NCBI RefSeq assembly: GCF_009184425.1
Contig: NZ_WELG01000002.1
Location: forward strand, 1,551,349 to 1,615,348
Direction of reading: 5' to 3'
Length of the DNA: 64,000 bases
Source: Flagellimonas olearia
GTDB taxonomy: Bacteria; Bacteroidota; Bacteroidia; Flavobacteriales; Flavobacteriaceae
Shown here in pieces: positions 16,888 through 23,947 of this stretch; the first letter of the stretch is position 1; every line of letters starts with the position of its first letter. The position numbers and the translations under genes are program-made. The notes under the pieces were generated by a model that had not been told where the DNA came from, made no database searches, and saw nothing but the letters and a program-made list of their open reading frames with translations.

Positions 16888-17844
16888 ATGAAAAAGTACA
16901 TTTTTATTACCACAATGAGTTTGTTGGGCTTGGCTGGATGCCGGGAAAACAAAGTCCAAGAACAAGGCAATGACCCTGTAGAACCACAAGTTGTGCAATC
17001 GGATGCAAACCCGGTTTCCATTGATGAGCTTATTGCCAACCTTGAAGATTCCCATAACGATCAAGTAATTGTGGTGGCCCATAGGGGAGATTGGCGAAAT
17101 GCCCCTGAAAATTCCTTGCAGGCCATACAAAACTGTATTGATATGGGCGTGGATATGGTAGAGATAGATGTTCGGCAAACCAAGGACGGACAGTTGGTGT
17201 TGATGCATGATGTCACAGTGGATAGAACCACCACTGGGACTGGTAAAGTATCGGAACTGACTTGGGAATATTTGCAGAGCCTACAATTAAGGGATGGTAT
17301 AGGGCATAGTACTCCCCATAAAATTCCAACCTTGGAAGAAGCCCTGGAAGTATGTAAGGGAAAAATCTTGGTAAATCTGGATAAGAGCTATGACATTTTT
17401 GATAAGTGTTATGAGGTCATGGAGAAAACGGGAACACAAAATCAGGTGGTTATCAAAGGAGGTATTCCCTACAGTCAGGTAAAGGAAGAATTTGGTTCCT
17501 ATTTGGATAAGGTGTTCTTTATGCCCATTGTTAGATTGAACGACCCCAAGGCCAAACAGCATATTGATGAATATTTGGAACAAGCTATACCAGTGGCCTT
17601 TGAATTTACCGTACCCCAAGATACCATTTCCCTTATTGGGGATTTCGATGACATTCGTGAAAAGGGAGCCTCCGTGTGGGTTAACTCTTTGTGGCCACAG
17701 CACAATGGGGGGAATGATGATGAGAAAGCGGCTTTGGACCCTTCCGTATATGAGTGGTTCTTGGAAAACAACATCGATATGATCCAAACAGATAGGCCAC
17801 AGATTCTCATTGACTTTTTAAGAAGTAAAAACCTTCACAGATAA
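16888..17844 (+). CDS. Glycerophosphodiester phosphodiesterase, lipoprotein (second copy)
   Basis: 318 residues. The N-terminus has a short signal with lipobox L-A-G-C at residue 18, so unlike the first copy it should be lipid-anchored, possibly on the cell surface. The GDPD domain begins at His65-Arg66 (A-H-R-G-D-W-R), then A-P-E-N-S, M-V-E-I-D and M-H-D-V-T-V-D-R-T-T, with a C-terminal Q-T-D-R-P. It shares most motifs with the upstream copy. Different anchoring may split the work between surface and periplasm. Two hairpin terminators follow its stop, marking the end of the locus-1 operon. Confidence 0.91.
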   Translation: MKKYIFITTMSLLGLAGCRENKVQEQGNDPVEPQVVQSDANPVSIDELIANLEDSHNDQVIVVAHRGDWRNAPENSLQAIQNCIDMGVDMVEIDVRQTKDGQLVLMHDVTVDRTTTGTGKVSELTWEYLQSLQLRDGIGHSTPHKIPTLEEALEVCKGKILVNLDKSYDIFDKCYEVMEKTGTQNQVVIKGGIPYSQVKEEFGSYLDKVFFMPIVRLNDPKAKQHIDEYLEQAIPVAFEFTVPQDTISLIGDFDDIREKGASVWVNSLWPQHNGGNDDEKAALDPSVYEWFLENNIDMIQTDRPQILIDFLRSKNLHR

Positions 17845-17899
17845 TCAAGCGAGCACAGCAAAAGTATTGAACTTACTTAGTTTGTTTGGTAGATGGAAA

Positions 17900-17932
17900 G
17901 GCGCAGTAATCAGCTAAGGCTGCGTCTTTTTT
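17900..17932 (+). terminator. Rho-independent terminator ending the locus-1 SusCD-GDPD operon
   Basis: Arms GGCGCAG (17900-17906) and CTGCGTC (17920-17926, one G-T pair), then T6. It lies 55 nt after the second GDPD stop. Confidence 0.72.
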
Positions 17933-17937
17933 CAATT

Positions 17938-17973
17938 TAAAAAGCCCGGAAATGTTGGTTTCCGGGCTTTTTG
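17938..17973. terminator. Bidirectional terminator between convergent GDPD and Gfo/Idh/MocA genes
   Basis: Perfect 9-nt arms GCCCGGAAA (17944-17952) and TTTCCGGGC (17959-17967), with A5 before and T5 after, so it works on both strands. It is 24 nt beyond the minus-strand Gfo/Idh/MocA stop. Confidence 0.9.
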
Positions 17974-17997
17974 TCTTATGATGAATAGGGGTGTCCT

Positions 17998-19326
17998 TTA
18001 AACAACAATCGTCTTGCCGGGGATGGGAACAGGATACTTTCCTTCCGCATTGGGTTGGGTAGGGGGTTCGGAATTCCAGGTCATTTCTTCGGGTACCAGT
18101 CTAATTTCAGAATTAATGGCATCATCCCAGTTGATGACTTTTCCGCTATAGGTGGCCATTCTTCCCAAGATGGCGCTCATGGAGCTTTTGGCCCCATATT
18201 CCGCATTATTGATCACACCCTTGTTTCTGATGGAAGCAAAAAGCCTGTTGTGTTCCTCTTGATAAGGATTGTGTCCTTCGGAATTGGATATGGTCTGTAT
18301 TTCGTTGCCCGAGAGGTCGAATAACTTTGCGGTTCCGGCATCATTGGTGCTTACAGAGCCCTTTGTTCCTTGGAATACCTCTCCAACCCTGTTCATGGTG
18401 TTGGGCTGATGGCGGCATTGACTGGCCACAACGGCCCCGCTGGGATAGGTAAACTCCACAAAGTGGTGGTCGAAAATTTCCCCATGGTCCTTGCCGTTTC
18501 GAACCAGTCTTCCTCCCATACCCTGTGCGGAAACGGGATACTCACCAATGAACCAGTTGGCCACATCTATATTATGGATATGTTGCTCCAAAATATGGTC
18601 GCCACATAGCCAGTTAAAGTAATACCAATTGCGCATTTGGTACTCCAATTCGCTCTGACTGGCCTCTCTTGGACGCACCCATACCCCGGCACTGTTCCAG
18701 TAGACTTGCCCAGATACAATTTTACCAATATCACCAGCTTTTATCCTTGCCAGAGTGTTTAGATAGTTTTCTTGGTACCTTCTTTGTAGACCCACCACAA
18801 CATTGAGTTTTTTTGCCTCGGCCAGTTTTGCTGTCTCCAAAACTTTTCGGATTCCTGGGGCATCCGTGGCCACAGGCTTTTCCATAAAGACGTGTTTTCC
18901 ACTTTCCACCGCATAGGCAAAATGATAGGGCCTAAAACCTGGAGGGGTGGCCAAAATGACCACATCTGCCATATCTATGGCTTTTTTATAGGCATCGAAC
19001 CCATAAAATTTATTGCGATCCTTGACATTGACCTTACCGGTACCTTCATATTTTTCGCTTAAGCTGCCAAGGCTACTGTTCAATCGGTCCTCAAAGGCAT
19101 CGGCCATGGCCACCAATTCTATATGGTCATCCGCCTCAAGCGCTTGGTTGGCAGCGCCTGTTCCGCGCCCGCCACAACCGACCAAAGCGAGTTTTAGTTT
19201 CTTTTCGTTGAAAACATTGGCCATGGCCCCAATTTCCATGGTGGGCAATAACAAGCCTGTGGAGAGCAACGCGGTGCCCTTTACAAAATTTCTTCGGGAT
19301 TCCTTTTTGGTGTTTTGGTTTTTCAT
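17998..19326 (-). CDS. Tat-exported Gfo/Idh/MocA-family oxidoreductase
   Basis: 442 residues. The signal S-R-R-N-F-V-K-G-T-A is a twin-arginine motif, as expected for an enzyme exported with its cofactor. The Rossmann domain begins near residue 40 (A-L-V-G-C-G-G-R-G). A conserved E-K-P follows near residue 153, and G-D-H-I-L-E-Q-H-I-H-N-I-D lies in the C-terminal domain. Family members oxidise or reduce sugars and their derivatives with NAD(P). The motif layout does not match GH109 glycosidases. It is the last gene of a three-gene group with an exported TIM-barrel isomerase and a SUMF1-domain protein. Periplasmic oxidation or 3-keto chemistry on sugars is a reasonable guess. Confidence 0.87.
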   Translation of the reverse strand: MKNQNTKKESRRNFVKGTALLSTGLLLPTMEIGAMANVFNEKKLKLALVGCGGRGTGAANQALEADDHIELVAMADAFEDRLNSSLGSLSEKYEGTGKVNVKDRNKFYGFDAYKKAIDMADVVILATPPGFRPYHFAYAVESGKHVFMEKPVATDAPGIRKVLETAKLAEAKKLNVVVGLQRRYQENYLNTLARIKAGDIGKIVSGQVYWNSAGVWVRPREASQSELEYQMRNWYYFNWLCGDHILEQHIHNIDVANWFIGEYPVSAQGMGGRLVRNGKDHGEIFDHHFVEFTYPSGAVVASQCRHQPNTMNRVGEVFQGTKGSVSTNDAGTAKLFDLSGNEIQTISNSEGHNPYQEEHNRLFASIRNKGVINNAEYGAKSSMSAILGRMATYSGKVINWDDAINSEIRLVPEEMTWNSEPPTQPNAEGKYPVPIPGKTIVV

Positions 19327-19354
19327 CTCTTAGATTTTTTCTTCAAATGGGTCG

Positions 19355-20311
19355 TTAATTTTTATGTATCCAGTATAGGTGATAGTCTTCTGGGGGAGGA
19401 GGGTTCATCGGCCGCACAATCCTGAAGCCCACAAAAGGGGCGTCGGTATGCCACCATTTGCTGCGCGGAAACTGTGGGTCCCTTTGTTTCCAAAGCGGTT
19501 TTGATACTTTTCGGGATGCACTTCGCAGCTCTGTAGCATCATCCTTGAATGAGCCTCCCCGTACCACCACCGGGTATTCTTTTTGAATAGGTTGAAAGTA
19601 CGCGTTCTTGTCTTGGTAGGCATCAGGGAAATATTGGTCCAAAGTCCATTCGGCCACATTACCATAAATGTCGTACAACCCCCAAGGGTTGGGTTTTTTT
19701 TCACCAACCGGATGGTAGGTGTCATCACTATTTTGACTATACCAAGCATATTCATCAAGGTTGTCGCCTTCAAAAAAATAAGGGTCCTGGCTTCCGGCCC
19801 TGGCGGCATATTCCCATTCCGCCTCGGTGGGAAGTCGGTAAAAATGCCCCGTTTTGGCCGACAGCCATTCACAAAATTTAGAGGCCGCCAATTGGGTTAC
19901 ATTGCCAATGGGAAGCCCAGATTCCGTACCCATGCCCAAGCTCATGTCCACATAAGGAATGGTTGCCCCGGTCACGGCATCTACGTCCAGATTTACATCG
20001 GAACCTTTATGTTCTTCCATAATTTGGTCTATGCTGCGTTGAAGAAATAGATTGTACAATTCCCAGGTTATTTCGTATTGGGACATCCAAAAACCTGGGA
20101 TGTCCATGTTTCGTTGGGGACCTTCGTCTGCATTTCTTCCATGTTCCCCCTCAGGGCTTCCCAACATAAAAGTACCTTCAGGGATGGCTACCATATCGAT
20201 ACTTAAATCAGTTCCGGTAAGCTCTTGTACGTAGGCATCCTTGTCTTGTGCTTGTCCTAGGGTTATCCCAAGGCACAAGAGTGCGGGAATCAAATATTTT
20301 TTAATGCTCAT
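19355..20311 (-). CDS. Exported SUMF1/EgtB/PvdO-domain protein, probably not a sulfatase-activating enzyme
   Basis: 318 residues with a Sec signal peptide ending near G-Q-A-Q. The formylglycine-generating-enzyme-like fold is clear: I-P-E-G-T-F-M-L-G-S near residue 43, E-I-T-W-E-L-Y-N, R-L-P-T-E-A-E-W-E-Y-A-A-R-A-G, G-N-V-A-E-W-T, R-G-G-S-F and V-G-F-R-I. The two copper-binding cysteines that a true formylglycine-generating enzyme needs in the segment between R-G-G-S and G-F-R are missing. A role in activating the sulfatase at 32071 is therefore unlikely. It sits 28 nt before the Gfo/Idh/MocA gene and 11 nt after the TIM-barrel gene. Its function is unknown. Confidence 0.85.
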   Translation of the reverse strand: MSIKKYLIPALLCLGITLGQAQDKDAYVQELTGTDLSIDMVAIPEGTFMLGSPEGEHGRNADEGPQRNMDIPGFWMSQYEITWELYNLFLQRSIDQIMEEHKGSDVNLDVDAVTGATIPYVDMSLGMGTESGLPIGNVTQLAASKFCEWLSAKTGHFYRLPTEAEWEYAARAGSQDPYFFEGDNLDEYAWYSQNSDDTYHPVGEKKPNPWGLYDIYGNVAEWTLDQYFPDAYQDKNAYFQPIQKEYPVVVRGGSFKDDATELRSASRKVSKPLWKQRDPQFPRSKWWHTDAPFVGFRIVRPMNPPPPEDYHLYWIHKN

Positions 20312-20322
20312 TAATTATTCCT

Positions 20323-21249
20323 TCAAAAAGTATCACTTTTCTTATACGCTTCGATTACGGCCAGTTCCCCTTCTTTTCCTTGAATGGAATTGCCATGCTC
20401 CATACCCAAGATTCCTTGGAATCCTTTGGAATGGATATGTTTGAAGACATTCGTATAATTGATTTCGCCAGTGGTGGGTTCGTTTCTCCCAGGATTATCA
20501 CCTATTTGGAAGTAACCTATTTCATCCCAACAAGCATCTATGTTGGGTATAAGATTGCCTTCCTGTATCTGTTGGTGGTAAATGTCGAATAGAATTTTGC
20601 ATGAGGGGCTGTTCACCGACTTGCAAACAGAGAATGCCTGCGGACTTTCTGACAGGAACAGACCGGGGTGGTCCCTAAAATTTAGAGGCTCCAAAACCAT
20701 GGTGATGCCGTGGGGCTCCAAAATGTCCGAGGCCCTTTTCAATGATTCGACCACATTGGTGGTCTGGTAGGCCATATTCAAACGAGGGGCTATATGTCCG
20801 GGAACAACCGTCATCCATTTGGCATTGACACGTTTGGCCACTGCAACACTTTCTTGGATTTCTTTTAGGAACTTTTCCCGAAGGGCTGTGTCGCCATTGG
20901 TTAAATTGGGCTCTTTCCAGAAAATCTCGTGTGCCACAAATACACCCATGGTCATATTGCGTTTGGCCATGGTGCTGGCCATTTTTTCTTGGGTTTGAAT
21001 AGACCGCCCCTTCATGCCATTGTCCTCAAAGGCTGTAAACCCTTGATCGGCCATAAAGTTAAGCTGGTCCACTGGGTCATCCCCTGCATGGTTTTTGAAC
21101 ATCCCTAAATGGGGGGCGTATTTTAATTGGAAGGTATTTTTTAATGGGGGAGTACCAAGTTTCTGTCCAGCAGTACCCAGACTTATTCCACCTAATCCCA
21201 AGGCAGTGGTGGCCATAAGTTTTTGTTTGACAAATTTTCTTCTGTCCAT
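20323..21249 (-). CDS. Exported TIM-barrel sugar isomerase/epimerase-like protein
   Basis: 308 residues. The start M-D-R-R-K-F-V-K-Q carries a twin-arginine motif and is followed by a hydrophobic segment. The rest fits the AP-endonuclease-2-like TIM barrel of hydroxypyruvate isomerases and sugar-phosphate isomerases, with likely metal ligands in L-E-P-L-N, F-D-I-Y-H-Q-Q, Q-I-G-D-N-P-G-R-N-E and G-M-E-H-G. It is first in an operon with the SUMF1 and Gfo/Idh/MocA genes. Tat-exported pairs of this fold with Gfo/Idh/MocA enzymes are known in Bacteroidota sugar metabolism. The exact substrate is not recognisable. Confidence 0.82.
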   Translation of the reverse strand: MDRRKFVKQKLMATTALGLGGISLGTAGQKLGTPPLKNTFQLKYAPHLGMFKNHAGDDPVDQLNFMADQGFTAFEDNGMKGRSIQTQEKMASTMAKRNMTMGVFVAHEIFWKEPNLTNGDTALREKFLKEIQESVAVAKRVNAKWMTVVPGHIAPRLNMAYQTTNVVESLKRASDILEPHGITMVLEPLNFRDHPGLFLSESPQAFSVCKSVNSPSCKILFDIYHQQIQEGNLIPNIDACWDEIGYFQIGDNPGRNEPTTGEINYTNVFKHIHSKGFQGILGMEHGNSIQGKEGELAVIEAYKKSDTF

Positions 21250-21324
21250 TATAACGACTTGTAATTGTTTGGTTTAGACTGTAATGGTTTTCAAGTTAAG
21301 AAAACACCTGTTAAGGTAGGTGTA

Positions 21325-21348
21325 TTTGTATTGGATGGCTAATACAAA
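21325..21348. promoter_or_regulatory. Inverted repeat upstream of the TIM-barrel/SUMF1/Gfo operon
   Basis: Perfect 8-bp arms TTTGTATT and AATACAAA separated by 8 bp, 76-99 nt before the ATG at 21249. The symmetry and place suit an operator for a dimeric regulator. A smaller hairpin (CACCT/AGGTG, 21306-21322) lies closer to the gene. Confidence 0.45.
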
Positions 21349-21443
21349 ATTTGCCTCTAGCGTTGTTTTTTTTGCCCTATAATGGATTTGACCCGACATT
21401 AGGCAAATAGAATATGTGTTTGGGAGGGAGAGCTTTGGCCCAT

Positions 21444-21475
21444 AAAAAAGGAATGCCGACCTAAAATAGGTCGGC
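21444..21475 (-). terminator. Rho-independent terminator after the locus-2 SusC-SusD-lipoprotein genes
   Basis: Perfect arms GCCGACCT (21455-21462) and AGGTCGGC (21468-21475). Read on the minus strand, a T6 run (A6 at 21444-21449) follows. It separates locus 2 from the downstream TIM-barrel operon. Confidence 0.85.
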
Positions 21476-21572
21476 AATCCCGCGACTATACTAACTCAAA
21501 ACAAATCACTACCCATCCATTGTAAACAATGGATTTGCATCTTTATCCAAGATTTTCACTTGGTACGAGTTC

Positions 21573-21911
21573 TTATTTTTGGTTCAATGTCAAAGCTACC
21601 TCTTTAACGATTTCGTCACTAACATAAACCAACTGTGGTGTATTTCCTGTGTCCCAGACGTTTCCCTCAATGGTCACGGTGGCCCCCACATAGTAGTTGC
21701 CGGCTTCCAGTCCGGTAAAGGAAAAATTTCCTTCACTGCCGGTAGTGGTACTTTCTACCAAAGAAGCACTTTCGTTATAGAGTTTTACCGTGATTCCTGA
21801 AACAACATTCCCATCATTGGCGCTAGCCGTACCTATGATCGAGGCACTGTCATCTTTGCTACAGGAAATAAATATGGTCAAGGAGAATACTAATAACAAT
21901 ATTCTTTTCAT
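21573..21911 (-). CDS. Small lipoprotein with carboxypeptidase-regulatory-like fold
   Basis: 112 residues from the ATG at 21911. A longer reading to 21983 would put 24 unrelated residues before the signal and overlap the SusD end. The lipobox is I-F-I-S-C near residue 17. The remainder (G-N-V-V-S-G-I-T-V-K-L-Y, then E-G-N-F-S-F-T-G-L-E-A-G-N-Y-Y-V) is a single beta-sandwich of the carboxypeptidase regulatory/SpaA type. It lies 26 nt downstream of SusD on the same strand, so it is likely a third surface component of the locus-2 importer, perhaps filling a SusE-like role. No catalytic motif is visible. Confidence 0.75.
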   Translation of the reverse strand: MKRILLLVFSLTIFISCSKDDSASIIGTASANDGNVVSGITVKLYNESASLVESTTTGSEGNFSFTGLEAGNYYVGATVTIEGNVWDTGNTPQLVYVSDEIVKEVALTLNQK

Positions 21912-21937
21912 TTCTTTTAGGTTAAAGGTTAATAATC

Positions 21938-23932
21938 TTATTCCAAAACATTTTTCCACTTCGTCTGGCGACCTGTAAACCAAATAGGTAGGTTGTAATC
22001 GTCATGTTGACTGATCCGTGCCCAATTCTCTGGGTCGGTTGCCTGAATACTTGGATTGTAAAGGAACCTTTCCTTCCATTGGAACACCTCATACGGAGCC
22101 CCTGGATTGTCGCCCAAGTAGCTGATCAAACGACGGGCGTTGGTATAAGGGGTCTCAAAGTTGAACATGTTGTAGTGCAACTGCAACTGGTTGAAGATAG
22201 ACCTTACTTTTTCCTCATCGGTCAATCCGTCAAATCGCTGCGCCTCATATTCGGCATATGCACTTTCGTTATACTCCATATCGGGACGGTCACGGTCTAT
22301 CCTGGACTGGTCCATGTTGCTTGGGAACGATGGTGTGGTCTGCTTTGAATAGGCGTTTGCCGTATTCATTTGGTACCAATACTTGCAGGATAGCTCAATG
22401 GCCCTTTTGTAATGGTCACGTGCACTTCCACTTACGGCACCAAGTCCCCTTACGGCAGCTTCCGCCAAGGAAAGCTCGGTTTCCACTGCGTGAAGGGTGG
22501 GATAGCGTATATCGAAATTGAACTGCGGACGTACGTTGTATTCCGAGATCATGTTTTTATCGGTACCGATTGTCCAACCAATATCAAGATATTGTCCACA
22601 AAAGGTTCTAAAAGCATCCAAAAGAAATGCCTCTCTCTTGGTAAGGTCGGCAGTAGCTTCATCATTTAGTTTGATGGTGTGCTCATTTCCAGTGGCGCCA
22701 AAGGTAATTTCGGTAACGGCCAAATCTGTCATGATGGGGTGGTTGATATAGTACCCCCTCATGGCTTTGCTGAAATAGCTATTTGGATCACTTCCATTAT
22801 CAAAGTCTGTTTCGGCACCTATATATCTACCCAAAATGTCCTTGGAGAACAAATAGGCAACCCTTGGGTCTACCGTACCATTGGCAAGTCCTTCCTCTGC
22901 ATTGTCACTGTCGTAATAGTAAAGGGTCTCCCCGTTTACCACCACGCTTTTCTCTTCAGGGATACAGTGCATCACATCTTGCAAAAACCTTTTTGGGGCA
23001 CGGGCCTCATCGGCACGTTCCCTGAAAGCTCTTGTAATACCCAGTTCCACCTGAAGTCGATAAGGCTCCACGATGGCTATATCTGCCAATCCAGCCACAT
23101 CGGTGGATTGATCGAACATGGGTTTTCCACTCAATTCCGCAATTACCGTTGAGGTAATGGTAGGCATGACTTCACTGACATTCATGGCCCAACGCAGTCG
23201 CAAGGAGTTGATGTACTTTCTCCATTGGGTGATGTCGCCGCTGAAAATTACATCCTGTTGTTGAAATGAGGTTTGCGTGGCATCGTCCAAGGTTAAATTG
23301 GCCAAATACGCTTCAATCTCCTTCAATTCTTCAATGATGATGGGATAAATTTCCTCTTGGCCCAAGTATTCTGCCTTTTCCCCATCCAAGGCCCCGGCGG
23401 AACCAGTTTGGAAATAGGGAACCTCGTCATAAAGGTCAATGGCCCTTTGATATCCATAGGCTTTCAATACATGCAACAATCGCATATAAAGTTCGTCTGA
23501 TTGGGTTCTTTGGTCTTCCGGAATCTTGTTGTATTCCTTCTGGCCCCATAGTACCTGCTTGATCCATGGACTGTTGATGTTGTTGAACACCGTCCTGTTG
23601 AACGAATTGGAACCCCAATCGTTTTCAACATCATACAAGGCGTATGCGTATCCGTATGCATTGGTGGTGTAATATAATTGAACACCGGTTCCCATGATAC
23701 GCGATCCACTCCTTAATTGGTGGTAAGCGGACCCATAATCACCCCGAAGCAAAAAGCCGCGGGTCAATTGTGAGGTAAAATAACCTGCTATGATACTTAC
23801 ACCTGCCTTGTCCGCCTGGGTTTTGGAAAAGCCATCGGGATCTTGGTAGAGTTCCTCCAGTTCACTTTGACATCCGTTTGCCCCAAATACAAGAAGCAAG
23901 GATAGTAGGGTTTTAATTACTGAATTTTTCAT
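21938..23932 (-). CDS. SusD-like_2 family outer-membrane nutrient-binding lipoprotein (locus 2)
   Basis: 664 residues, longer than classical SusD proteins. The lipobox is G-A-N-G-C near residue 21. The start of the mature protein (E-L-Y-Q-D-P-D-G-F), a helical TPR-like N-terminal half and the late E-L-S-L-A-E-A-A-V-R-G-L fit the SusD-like_2 group (PF12771) rather than the classical RagB/SusD group. It should bind ligand on the cell surface over the SusC channel encoded 15 nt upstream. The ECF/FecR pair of the same locus presumably controls it. The PNGase F-like gene of the locus suggests N-glycans or glycopeptides as ligand; this is inference. Confidence 0.92.
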   Translation of the reverse strand: MKNSVIKTLLSLLLVFGANGCQSELEELYQDPDGFSKTQADKAGVSIIAGYFTSQLTRGFLLRGDYGSAYHQLRSGSRIMGTGVQLYYTTNAYGYAYALYDVENDWGSNSFNRTVFNNINSPWIKQVLWGQKEYNKIPEDQRTQSDELYMRLLHVLKAYGYQRAIDLYDEVPYFQTGSAGALDGEKAEYLGQEEIYPIIIEELKEIEAYLANLTLDDATQTSFQQQDVIFSGDITQWRKYINSLRLRWAMNVSEVMPTITSTVIAELSGKPMFDQSTDVAGLADIAIVEPYRLQVELGITRAFRERADEARAPKRFLQDVMHCIPEEKSVVVNGETLYYYDSDNAEEGLANGTVDPRVAYLFSKDILGRYIGAETDFDNGSDPNSYFSKAMRGYYINHPIMTDLAVTEITFGATGNEHTIKLNDEATADLTKREAFLLDAFRTFCGQYLDIGWTIGTDKNMISEYNVRPQFNFDIRYPTLHAVETELSLAEAAVRGLGAVSGSARDHYKRAIELSCKYWYQMNTANAYSKQTTPSFPSNMDQSRIDRDRPDMEYNESAYAEYEAQRFDGLTDEEKVRSIFNQLQLHYNMFNFETPYTNARRLISYLGDNPGAPYEVFQWKERFLYNPSIQATDPENWARISQHDDYNLPIWFTGRQTKWKNVLE

Positions 23933-23947
23933 AGTTATGTTTTTTGA

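Noticed and set aside
17998-19326. Gfo/Idh/MocA protein as a GH109 N-acetylgalactosaminidase
   Set aside because: It has the NAD-binding fold and a Tat signal, as GH109 does, but the C-terminal motif G-D-H-I-L-E-Q-H-I-H does not match what I recall of that family.
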